The notes beneath the pieces were generated by a model that saw only the letters and a program-made list of their open reading frames with translations, was not told the origin of the DNA and ran no database searches. Below, piece by piece: positions 17,901 through 24,745 of a stretch of DNA of 64,000 bases; the stretch's first letter is position 1; every line of letters starts with the position of its first letter. A program made the translations under genes and the position numbers. The DNA comes from Lutimaribacter_A marinistellae (GTDB lineage: Bacteria > Pseudomonadota > Alphaproteobacteria > Rhodobacterales > Rhodobacteraceae): NCBI RefSeq assembly GCF_042648365.1, contig NZ_JBHRXI010000010.1, positions 496,001 to 560,000 on the forward strand. The letters run 5' to 3'.

Positions 17901-18153
17901 TGAGAAACCCGTAACCCGGATGGATCGCATCGCATCCCTCGGCACGGGCCGCGTCAATGATGGCAGCACCATCCAGGTATCCCCTAGGCCCCTGCCCCGG
18001 TAGCAAAACGGCACGATCGGCGGACCGGACATGCAGACAGTTGGCGTCGTCGCGGGTGTGAACCGCGACCGTCCTGATACCTAGCGCTGCGGCGCTGCGG
18101 GCAACACGGATCGCGACCTCGCCGCGATTGGCGATCAAGAGATTTTGGAACAT
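14968..18153 (-). CDS. One-chain biotin-dependent acyl-CoA carboxylase (BC-BCCP-CT)
   Basis: 1061 residues from the ATG at 18151-18153, which has GGGAGG upstream; an ATG seven codons earlier is less likely. Biotin carboxylase at 1-450 (NLLIANRGEVAIRVARSAA, HPGYGFLSEDADFA, EVNPRLQVEHTVTEEITGFD). A biotinyl domain at about 465-540 has VEAMKMEH with biotin on Lys501. The carboxyltransferase fills 575-1061 (GMKGHKKTDR, TEGGGGRPND, LCDTPGFMVGPDSERQGG). In most bacteria these are two or three subunits; single-chain enzymes of this order are known as long-chain or promiscuous acyl-CoA carboxylases. CT sequence resembles the propionyl/methylcrotonyl type more than AccAD. In this operon a dedicated catabolic acyl-CoA is the likely substrate. 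Confidence 0.92.
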   Translation of the reverse strand: MFQNLLIANRGEVAIRVARSAAALGIRTVAVHTRDDANCLHVRSADRAVLLPGQGPRGYLDGAAIIDAARAEGCDAIHPGYGFLSEDADFAKACAEAGLALVGPGADLLQALGDKLSARALAERAGVPVLRATGALTDLDGPDVFMDAIQGPIMLKSASGGGGRGMRRVQDRSELPRAFAACSAEADALGGGALFAEELFEAARHVEVQLLGDGIDVTHLWERDCSLQRRNQKLLEFAPAPGLDADKRANIIEAALALGRTCSLRGLATAEFLVSKDRIAFIEVNPRLQVEHTVTEEITGFDLVELQLRLAAGERLSQIDPSLIDPPVPRGIAVQARVNAERVTRQSITPASGTISGFQCPAGRGVRIETHGYAGYELHPGFDPLLAKIILHEPRADPARLLVRLGQSLAETSIDGITTNLPLLLALARHPALGAWDVTTGLIDAVLPDLELPDEGRSATHDGETRGRVTSPMQGQLKAVLVSVDEVFHAGQELALVEAMKMEHVVTAEQAGRVIGLTAAVGELVAEGGTLLTYEPEETGEGAETEDTRPDPETIRADLAALQDRLSQTLDAARPAAIERRKKRGQRTTRELIEVLCEGGDFHEYGQLVLAAQRRKLGVERLVRETPADGIITGIGSVNRPVFGEERAQTAILAYDATVMAGTQGMKGHKKTDRLLEKAHDLGLPTIFLTEGGGGRPNDDDLSGLVHCALDIETFATFAGLRGRGPKITVNSGFCFAGNAALFGAGDLRIAARDSWIGLGGPAMIEAGGLGTFDPREIGPATMQAEQGLVDILCDSDQEAVKTARRALSYFQGVAEAWSAANPRHLRHVVPENRQRSYPMRDAIKALFDTASFLETGAAHAPGIVTGFARVEGHPVAVMANNPHHLGGALDAQASAKGARFMRLADRFGLPLVSLCDTPGFMVGPDSERQGGVAAACDFLSAGAVFRPPILFFCLRKGYGIGAQAMAGGSFARPTFTLSWPTGEFGAMGLEGGVQLGYKKELEAEPDADARQALYDRLVAEAYAQGGALNVASLGEIDAVIDPADTRSWIMRGIRVHRAKS

Positions 18154-18265
18154 GAGCCCTCCCAAGCCAATCAAAGTCGCAAGCGCGTTCGCGATCCAGC
18201 CCTACGCGCCTGCTCGACGCAGGGTCAGATCGCGGTACGCTTGCCCCCGAAGGATGGTTGGGTCC

Positions 18266-19192
18266 TCATTCCTTGACGATACGGTTTGCAAGCGTTCCGA
18301 TCCGTTCGATCTGCAGCTCGAACCTGTCCCCGGGCGCCAATCGCTTGCCGATCTCAAGCCCGCAGCCCGTTCCCACGGTGCCCGAGCCGATCACCTCACC
18401 CGGATAGAGCGTCTCGGAGGCTGAGATATGCGCAAGGATGGCACCAAAGTCGTGCTGCATGGATCGGGAATTGCCACCGCCCCAACGTTCGCCGTTCACC
18501 CTCGCCTCCATGTCCAGCGCGACGGGGTGAGAGACCTCGTCAGATGTCAGGATAAAGGGACCAAGGATGTTGCCGGTATCGAAATCCTTACCCTTGGCTG
18601 GGCCGAGTTGTCCGGGCATTTCAGCCATCTGGGCGTCGCGCGCGGACACGTCGTTCAGGATCGTGTAGCCGAAAATGTGATCGGCGGCCTCCTCGGGGCG
18701 GATGTTCTTGCCTTTCTTTCCGATCACGATGGCAAGCTCCAGCTCGATATCCAGGAACTCCGCGTAGTCGGGCCAGATCACATCCTGCCCGTGACCGATG
18801 AAGCTCAGACGGTTTCCCTTGTAGTAGATGGGTTGGCGATACCAGACCTTGGGAATGTCGAACGGGCGGCCTGTCATCTTCTCAGCCTGTGCAAAGCTGT
18901 TTTTCAGGTGCTCTTCGAAGACCAGGCAATCGCGGTACTGAACCGGCAGAAGCGGCGGGCAGAAGGTGACCTCTTCGCTCAGCAGGATGCAGCGATCTTC
19001 GGCCGCATCGACAAGAAAACGCGCCAGCGAAAGCGCCTCGTCGCCCCCATAGATCACTGACATCATGTCGACGAACATGGCACAGTCCGCCCCGTTCACT
19101 TCGGCGGCGAGGTGAAGGTCGAGCAGGCGGTTGTCATCCAGCGCGGCAACGACCAGCTCGCGACCCTCGAAAGCTACGGTTCCCAGGCGCAT
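18266..19192 (-). CDS. Fumarylacetoacetate hydrolase (FAH) family protein
   Basis: About 308 residues from ATG 19190-19192, four bases after the cyclase-family stop; the long open frame upstream of it is antisense to that gene. The FAH C-terminal fold has the metal-binding block EFLDIELELAIVIGKKG, then IFGYTILNDVSARD and GPFILTSDEV, and ends with LYPGEVIGSGTVGTGCGLE. Members cleave C-C bonds in 1,3-dicarbonyl compounds or decarboxylate 2-oxo acids (ureidoglycolate lyase and oxaloacetate decarboxylase also belong here). In this operon it probably acts on a ring-opened intermediate; the exact reaction is inferred and open. Confidence 0.85.
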   Translation of the reverse strand: MRLGTVAFEGRELVVAALDDNRLLDLHLAAEVNGADCAMFVDMMSVIYGGDEALSLARFLVDAAEDRCILLSEEVTFCPPLLPVQYRDCLVFEEHLKNSFAQAEKMTGRPFDIPKVWYRQPIYYKGNRLSFIGHGQDVIWPDYAEFLDIELELAIVIGKKGKNIRPEEAADHIFGYTILNDVSARDAQMAEMPGQLGPAKGKDFDTGNILGPFILTSDEVSHPVALDMEARVNGERWGGGNSRSMQHDFGAILAHISASETLYPGEVIGSGTVGTGCGLEIGKRLAPGDRFELQIERIGTLANRIVKE

Positions 19193-19196
19193 GGCG

Positions 19197-19973
19197 TCAC
19201 TCCTCGAATATGGCCACGGCACGGGTAAATCCGGCCGAGGCGCCTTTGATCTTGTAGGGGAAACAGGAAATCGTGAAACCGGTAGGCGGAAGCGCTTCAA
19301 GCTGCGACAGCTTCTCCATATGGCAATACCCGATCTCCATCGAGGCGCGATGCCCTTCCCAGATGATGGACGGGTCATGGTCCTTGGCATATTGCTGCGC
19401 CGTCAGGGCAAAAGGCGCATCCCAGCTCCAGGCGTCGGTGCCGGTGACGCGCACGCCACGCTCGAGCAAGTAAAGCGTGGCCTCGCGCCCCATCCCGCAC
19501 CCCTTCATAAGATAGTCGGGTTTCCCGTAATGATCCCCGGCGGAGGTGTTGACGACAACGATATCCAGCGGCTGGATCTCGTGTCCGATACGGTTCAATT
19601 CCGCTTCGACATCCGCGGCAGACACGACATAGCCATCGTCGAAATGGCGGAAATCGAGTTTCACGCCCGGATTGAAACACCAATCGAGGGGGACTTCGTC
19701 GATGGTAATCGCCCGCTCGCCATTGTTCATTGTCGAATGGTGGTGGTAGGGCGCGTCGAGATGCGTGCCGTTATGGGTGGCGATGCTGAGCCTTTCGACG
19801 GCCCAGCCCTCTCCTCCCGGAAGATCCTCTTTCTTGAGTCCGGGAAAGAACGCCATGACCTGCTCGGCGGTTTGCTCGTGTGTCATGTACTCGATTTCCG
19901 GCAACATGATGGGAGGGTCCGAAACGATACCGGTTTCAAGCGGTACGGACAGATCAACGAAGCGGCGCGACAT
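19197..19973 (-). CDS. Cyclase-family (kynurenine formamidase/isatin hydrolase-like) hydrolase
   Basis: 258 residues, PF04199 fold. The metal-binding signature H-x-G-T-H-x-D-x-P is present as THNGTHLDAPYHHH, and a second block reads VRVTGTDAWSWDAP. Known members are Mn/Zn hydrolases that open cyclic amides (isatin hydrolase) or split formylkynurenine. That chemistry suits an operon for an N-heterocycle. It sits between the TRAP transporter and the FAH gene with very short gaps on both sides (10 and 4 bp), so it is part of the same transcript. Substrate unknown. Confidence 0.87.
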   Translation of the reverse strand: MSRRFVDLSVPLETGIVSDPPIMLPEIEYMTHEQTAEQVMAFFPGLKKEDLPGGEGWAVERLSIATHNGTHLDAPYHHHSTMNNGERAITIDEVPLDWCFNPGVKLDFRHFDDGYVVSAADVEAELNRIGHEIQPLDIVVVNTSAGDHYGKPDYLMKGCGMGREATLYLLERGVRVTGTDAWSWDAPFALTAQQYAKDHDPSIIWEGHRASMEIGYCHMEKLSQLEALPPTGFTISCFPYKIKGASAGFTRAVAIFEE

Positions 19974-19983
19974 TTGGGTCTCC

Positions 19984-21291
19984 TCAGATCAGGGCGGTAG
20001 CAAGGGATGGAAAGGCCAGCACCAACGCCAGAAGCACCAGCATCATCAGGGCAAACGGCGCGGCACCGCGAAAGATATCGCCCAAGGAAATAGCCGGATC
20101 ATCCAAAGCGGATTTGATGACAAAGACGGAAATTCCGAACGGTGGCGTGAGCAGCCCGATCTCGACAGCGATGATGGTGACGATGCCGAACCAGATGAGG
20201 TCAACCTGCATCACCGACAAAACCGGCAGCATCAGCGGAACGAGGATCAGCATGATCGACGAGGAATCGAGGATCGTCCCCATCACGATCACCAGTGCGA
20301 CATAGGCCAGAATGACGCCCCAGTATCCGATCTCGGCGCTTGCCACGAATTCGCCGAACCCAGCGGGTACTCCCGACAGGGCCAGCATGCGCGAATACAT
20401 CTGCGCGGCGATGATGAGAAAGCAGATCGCAGCCGTGACCAGACCGGTATCGTTCAGGACCTGCCAGAAATCGCGCCAACCCAGCGAACGGCGGGCAAGG
20501 CCGATCACGATCGCGCCGAGGCAACCGACCGCCCCGGCCTCGATCGGGGTGAAATAGCCACCGTAGATGCCGCCCAGAACGGCTCCGATCAGGGTCAGCA
20601 ACGGGAGGCTCTTGGCCACCAGTTCCTGTTGCGTCAGGGGGGATCGCGTCGCTGCATCCGACATCTCGCCCAGCGCCTGCGGCCGCAGGCGCGCGGTAAG
20701 CCAGATGCCGACGCCAAACAGCGTGGCCAACAACAGGCCGGGAATGACCCCTGCGATGAACAGATCGCCCACCGATTGCTCGGTCAATAGCCCGTAGAGG
20801 ATCAGCAGCAGGCTCGGCGGGATCAGCATACCCAGTACCGAAGAGCCCGCGACCACCCCGACCGAAAAGCGCGCCGAATAGCCGTGGCGCATCATCTCGG
20901 GAACGGCGATGCGGGTGAAAACGGCCGCCGAAGCAATGGAGATGCCGGTAATGGCCGCAAATATGGCATTTGCACCAACCGTTCCGATCCCCAAGCCACC
21001 CGAAAGCTTGCGGAACAGGTGGTTCGCGACGTCGAACGCATCGCGGCCCATGCCGGTCACCGACACGATGTAGCCCATCAGCACGAACAGAGGCACCACG
21101 CCGAAGAAATAACTGGAAATGGTTTCCGACGCCGCCAGCGCAAGCAACTTGCCCGCCAGCAACGGCGAGCCCTTGATCGCCCAGACCCCGACATAAGAGG
21201 ACAGCATCAACGCAAAAGGCACCCAGAAGCCAAGGTAGACCATCGCCACCATCGCGCCAAAGGACACGAGACCTATCTCGAACGGGCTCAT
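19984..21291 (-). CDS. dctM: TRAP transporter large permease subunit (DctM-type)
   Basis: 435 residues from the ATG at 21289-21291, which overlaps the small-subunit stop as ATGA. Twelve or so hydrophobic segments; typical DctM motifs are FFGVVPLFVLMGYIVS, GIGTVGANAIFAAITGIS and GSSVLGMLIPPSLLLILYG. It forms the sodium-driven secondary transport channel of a tripartite (TRAP) uptake system for organic acids. The upstream part of the open frame is antisense or overlapping and not used. With DctQ and DctP it gives this operon a high-affinity carboxylate importer; the cargo is probably the heterocyclic acid degraded by the island. Confidence 0.93.
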   Translation of the reverse strand: MSPFEIGLVSFGAMVAMVYLGFWVPFALMLSSYVGVWAIKGSPLLAGKLLALAASETISSYFFGVVPLFVLMGYIVSVTGMGRDAFDVANHLFRKLSGGLGIGTVGANAIFAAITGISIASAAVFTRIAVPEMMRHGYSARFSVGVVAGSSVLGMLIPPSLLLILYGLLTEQSVGDLFIAGVIPGLLLATLFGVGIWLTARLRPQALGEMSDAATRSPLTQQELVAKSLPLLTLIGAVLGGIYGGYFTPIEAGAVGCLGAIVIGLARRSLGWRDFWQVLNDTGLVTAAICFLIIAAQMYSRMLALSGVPAGFGEFVASAEIGYWGVILAYVALVIVMGTILDSSSIMLILVPLMLPVLSVMQVDLIWFGIVTIIAVEIGLLTPPFGISVFVIKSALDDPAISLGDIFRGAAPFALMMLVLLALVLAFPSLATALI

Positions 21292-21848
21292 CCGCGCCTC
21301 CCGACAAGCCGGATCAACGCCGCAAGAGCAAAAAGGAGAAGCTGGACAAGCAAGGCCGCGCATCCGATCTGGATAACCAGCTTGACGGGCCATACCGGCG
21401 CGGTGAAGTCGCCAACCGTACCTTCGAACGTGTTACGCTGCCACGCTTTCACGAAGAGCGGCAGGGATGCGGTGTAGAGTTGCCAGACCAGGGCGCTGGC
21501 GGCGAGGGCGAAGACAAGCTCGATCCCCTGGCGCAGACGGGGCGCACGGGCCTCGATGGCGCCCAGCATGGCGTCTGCCCGCGTCAGGCGGCCCTTTCTG
21601 AAGGTCTGTGCAATCTGAAGGAATACGATGGCGACGATGGACATGGAAACGATCTCGGGCACGCCGGAGACAGGCGCGCCAAAGAACGCGCGGCCAATAA
21701 CATCGACATTGATCAAGACCATCAAGGCAAGGATCAAGACGGTTCCGGCAACGTTGAGCGCTCCGGTCACGGCGTCCACGAGGCGCCGCAGCGTCAGGAA
21801 CCACGCGGGCAAGCCGCCGGCCTCACCCTCGCTCATCGCGTCAGCCAT
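21288..21848 (-). CDS. dctQ: TRAP transporter small permease subunit (DctQ-type)
   Basis: 186 residues with four predicted transmembrane segments, including GTVLILALMVLINVDVIGRAFF, which holds the D-V-x-x-R motif of DctQ proteins, and the C-terminal LVIQIGCAALLVQLLLFALAAL. It pairs with DctM in the membrane. ATG at 21846-21848; a second Met four codons on is also possible. Located between the binding protein and the large permease, as usual for dctPQM. Confidence 0.9.
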   Translation of the reverse strand: MADAMSEGEAGGLPAWFLTLRRLVDAVTGALNVAGTVLILALMVLINVDVIGRAFFGAPVSGVPEIVSMSIVAIVFLQIAQTFRKGRLTRADAMLGAIEARAPRLRQGIELVFALAASALVWQLYTASLPLFVKAWQRNTFEGTVGDFTAPVWPVKLVIQIGCAALLVQLLLFALAALIRLVGRRG

Positions 21849-21883
21849 GCATCCGGCTCCCTTCGCCCTCGATATGCAAGCGG

Positions 21884-21901
21884 GGCCGGCCGAAACCGGC
21901 C
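21884..21901 (-). other. GC-rich stem-loop between dctP and dctQ
   Basis: GGCCGG and CCGGCC are perfect arms around six bases in the 75-bp gap after the binding-protein gene. Such hairpins after a solute-binding-protein gene commonly protect the upstream mRNA or partly stop transcription, which makes binding protein more abundant than permease. No T-run follows. Confidence 0.45.
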
Positions 21902-21923
21902 GCTGCCCCCTGTGCCAACTGCG

Positions 21924-22982
21924 TCACTCCTGATCCCAGTTGCGAACTGGCGTCGCGCCGGCGGCCCGCATCGTGTCCATGTAGGTCTTGAGAACCTCGG
22001 TGCCTTTGAGGCCCTCGGCATCCAGCCGCTCGGCCCAGAGCTTGGCGACGTTGTCCATCCCGTCGGCCCACTCCTTGCGGAAGGCTTCGTCGACCTCGGA
22101 AATCGTCGCGCCTTGCTCCTCCATCATCGACAGAAAGGTCGACACCGAAGCATCGAGATCGGCGTGATAGGCCACGCGGTCCGCCTCTGCGGCATCTCTC
22201 AGAGCCTGCTGAACCACGGGATCCAACCCATCGAACCAGTCCTTGTTGGCAGCGAGACCGCCGGCATACTGCGCGCCGAAACCCACCTTGGTGATATAGG
22301 GTGCGACCTCGTGCAGCTTGCCCGGCAAAGCGGCAGAGGCGAAGACGATCACCCCGTCATACACGCCGGTCTTGATCTCGTTGTAATAGGTGGTGAGGTT
22401 GCCGGACACGCCCACAGCGCCGGTCCCCTCCAGCCAGTTCACCGCGGGTCCTGGCGCAGCGATCTTTCGGCCGTCGAGATCGGCGATGTCCTCAACGGGA
22501 AAGGTTGTCATCAAAAGGTAATCGTCGATACCGATGGCCCCGCCGAGGTATTCGAGGCCGTTTGCTTCCCACGAGGCGCGCATGACCTCATCCGTAGCCT
22601 GCAATTCATCCATCCACTCGCTGACAACGGTGGAATCCGAAATCACGAACGGGGTGAAATAGGTAACGTTCTGAACGGCCAGCTTCGCCGGGTCGAACAG
22701 CGACGATACCAGCCCGATCTCGGCCAGCCCTTCCTCAACCGCCTCAAGCTCTTCGCCGACCTTGGCCAGCGACCCGCCATATTGTTCGGACCAGGTGATG
22801 GAATGGTCGGTCCCCTCGAGCGCCTCGTTGACCGCCGGGATGAACGTCTGGCTGGCATGTTTGACCCAGCGGAAGACCGGCGGATGGCCCGCAACGATCG
22901 TAACGGTCATTTCTTCGGCCATTGCAGCACCGCCGCTTGCCAGCATGACCGCAGCCGCGGTCAATCTCGTGATATGGTTCAT
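21924..22982 (-). CDS. dctP: TRAP transporter substrate-binding protein (DctP-type)
   Basis: 352 residues, exported by a Sec signal (MNHITRLTAAAVMLASGGAAMAEE, cleavage probably after AMA). The mature part follows the DctP pattern: VNEALEGTDHSITWSEQYG, LEAVEEGLAEIGLV and DGRKIAAPGPAVNWLEGTGA in the ligand hinge region, then YDGVIVFASAAL. DctP-type binding proteins usually hold a carboxylate through a conserved Arg; the exact residue is not fixed here. Lies 21 bp after the TetR gene in the same orientation, so TetR autoregulates the whole transport/catabolic unit. Confidence 0.93.
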   Translation of the reverse strand: MNHITRLTAAAVMLASGGAAMAEEMTVTIVAGHPPVFRWVKHASQTFIPAVNEALEGTDHSITWSEQYGGSLAKVGEELEAVEEGLAEIGLVSSLFDPAKLAVQNVTYFTPFVISDSTVVSEWMDELQATDEVMRASWEANGLEYLGGAIGIDDYLLMTTFPVEDIADLDGRKIAAPGPAVNWLEGTGAVGVSGNLTTYYNEIKTGVYDGVIVFASAALPGKLHEVAPYITKVGFGAQYAGGLAANKDWFDGLDPVVQQALRDAAEADRVAYHADLDASVSTFLSMMEEQGATISEVDEAFRKEWADGMDNVAKLWAERLDAEGLKGTEVLKTYMDTMRAAGATPVRNWDQE

Positions 22983-23003
22983 GGTTTCCTCCCCGGATGA
23001 ACG

Positions 23004-23654
23004 CTAGGTCAGCGCGCGGATACCCGCGCAGATGAAGGGTATTATGTGGTCGAGCATCTGGTCGGCATCACCGTCGTCGCACAGCCCGTCGGACAGGCGG
23101 TGGGCGCGGCCGGTCTTGGCCATCATCGTCATGCCGACCCCGATCGCGAACATGTAGGCCCAGACGGCGTTGGGCCGCGTCAGTCCCGGCTCGGCCTCCA
23201 TCAAAGCGGAGATGTATTCCCGTGCGATGGGGTCGTAATACGTTTCGGCCAGCGCCTGATCGCGCGGGTCGGCGGAATTGGCGAAACTCACGAGGATCCG
23301 CGCATAAGCGCCGCCGTCTCGGGCCTGATCCAACCCGGCCTCGATGGTAGGACGGAACAATGCATCCACGATCGCTTCCAGCCGAGGTGCCGCCGAGCCG
23401 CGCAGCTCCTTCAGTCGCCGTGCGCGTGCGCCGTTGATCTGGTCGGACCGCCGAGCGACGACAGCCTCGAACAAGCCCTCTTTCGACTTGAAGTGGTAGT
23501 GGATGAGCCCCTGTGCCACCTCGGCACGCTCGGCGATTTCACGAAGGGCAGAACCTTCGAAGCCCGAAGCCGCGAACACCTGTTCAGCCGCGTCAAGGAT
23601 GGCGTCGAAACGGCGCGCGCTGCGCGCCGCAGGGGTTTGAGCCGTCTCGGGCAA
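23004..23654 (-). CDS. TetR-family transcriptional regulator
   Basis: 216 residues with an N-terminal helix-turn-helix: ILDAAEQVFAASGFEGSALR, EIAERAEVAQGLIHYHFKSK, EGLFEAVV. The C-terminal ligand domain is of the TetR_C type. The start is TTG at 23652-23654, supported by GGAGGA five bases upstream. A perfect palindrome lies 17 bp upstream (23671-23692), almost certainly its operator. As first gene of the leftward operon and divergent from the molybdenum-hydroxylase operon, it is well placed to repress both and to be released by the substrate or an early intermediate. Confidence 0.92.
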   Translation of the reverse strand: MPETAQTPAARSARRFDAILDAAEQVFAASGFEGSALREIAERAEVAQGLIHYHFKSKEGLFEAVVARRSDQINGARARRLKELRGSAAPRLEAIVDALFRPTIEAGLDQARDGGAYARILVSFANSADPRDQALAETYYDPIAREYISALMEAEPGLTRPNAVWAYMFAIGVGMTMMAKTGRAHRLSDGLCDDGDADQMLDHIIPFICAGIRALT

Positions 23655-23670
23655 GAGTTCCTCCCAGACT

Positions 23671-23692
23671 CCTGACTGATCGCTCAGTCAGG
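23671..23692. promoter_or_regulatory. Palindromic TetR operator between the divergent operons
   Basis: CCTGACTGA-TCGC-TCAGTCAGG: 9-base arms in perfect inverted repeat around four bases. TGACTGATCGCTCAGTCA has the form typical of operators of TetR regulators of this class. It overlaps the promoter or leader of the TetR gene and lies about 220 bp upstream of the FAD-subunit start on the other strand. Confidence 0.8.
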
Positions 23693-23911
23693 ATTTTCGG
23701 TTCCCCGAGTCGTGTCAAGCCATTTGACGCCCCACGCATGCCTATTCACCTGAGGCGGTTTCGCAGCAGTCTGCGCTTGAATGCGAATGAGCGGCGGCCG
23801 ACCGGTAAAGCGGACATCGCGCAAGCCAACACTCGAACGTTGACAAATTTCCGATTCGGCAAATACCATTTGCACACAAACAACAATCGATCTTCAACAG
23901 GGATCGCAGCT

Positions 23912-24745
23912 TTGGACTATATCGTGCCCACCGGACTGGAGGAGGCCTTTGGCCACCTTGCACGTGGCCCCGTGCATATCGTCGCGGGCGGAACCGACTA
24001 TTATCCATCTCGTCGGCGCGGTGCATTGGCTTGTGATCTTCTGGATGTCACGCGCATTGCCGAATTGCAGGGAGTAACCCGGGGCGATGCAGGCTGGAGG
24101 ATCGGCGCTGCAACGCGGTGGAGCGATGTCATCCATGCCGACCTGCCCCCGGCCTTCAATGGCTTGAAGGCGGCCGCGCGCGAGGTCGGCAGCATCCAGA
24201 TCCAGAATGCGGGAACGGTCGCCGGGAACCTGTGCAATGCCTCCCCGGCCGCAGACGGTGTACCGCCGCTGCTGACGCTCGATGCGCAGGTAGAGCTGGG
24301 GTCATCGCAAGGTTTGCGCATGCTTGCGCTGTCGGATTTCATTACCGGCCCACGGCGCACCGCCCTGCAGCCCGGCGAAATGGTGACCGCAATACATGTT
24401 CCCGAACCGCCGAACGGTGCCACCAGCGGCTTTGCAAAGCTGGGCGCGCGACGTTACCTCGTGATCTCGATCACGATGACGGCCGCTTTGCTGACGCTCG
24501 ACCAGCGAGGGTTCATCGCCGAGGCAAGAGTGGCGGTCGGTGCCTGTTCGCCCGTGGCATGTCGCCTGCCGGCGCTTGAGGCATCTCTCATCGGTCAGGA
24601 CCCGTCTGCGCCAAGTATCGACAGCGCGCTATTGTCCCCGCTCGCCCCCATCGACGACGTCCGGGGCAGTGCCGCCTATCGTGCGGATGCGGTTTCCGAA
24701 CAGATTGCCGAAGCTCTGCGCGCGGCCGGAGGGAAACATGGATAA
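23912..24745 (+). CDS. Molybdenum hydroxylase FAD-binding subunit
   Basis: 277 residues of the CoxM/xanthine-dehydrogenase FAD subunit family. I place the start at TTG 23912, giving (M)DYIVPTGLEEAFGHL, the usual N-terminus of this family, with GGGA eight bases upstream; the ATG starts further upstream code for nothing family-like. FAD-binding motifs are VAGGTDYYPSRR (normally AGGTD) and QIQNAGTVAGNLCNASPAAD, with a C-terminal CO-dehydrogenase flavoprotein domain. It passes electrons from the FeS clusters to an acceptor. It overlaps the next gene by eight bases. First gene of the rightward operon. Confidence 0.88.
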   Translation: MDYIVPTGLEEAFGHLARGPVHIVAGGTDYYPSRRRGALACDLLDVTRIAELQGVTRGDAGWRIGAATRWSDVIHADLPPAFNGLKAAAREVGSIQIQNAGTVAGNLCNASPAADGVPPLLTLDAQVELGSSQGLRMLALSDFITGPRRTALQPGEMVTAIHVPEPPNGATSGFAKLGARRYLVISITMTAALLTLDQRGFIAEARVAVGACSPVACRLPALEASLIGQDPSAPSIDSALLSPLAPIDDVRGSAAYRADAVSEQIAEALRAAGGKHG

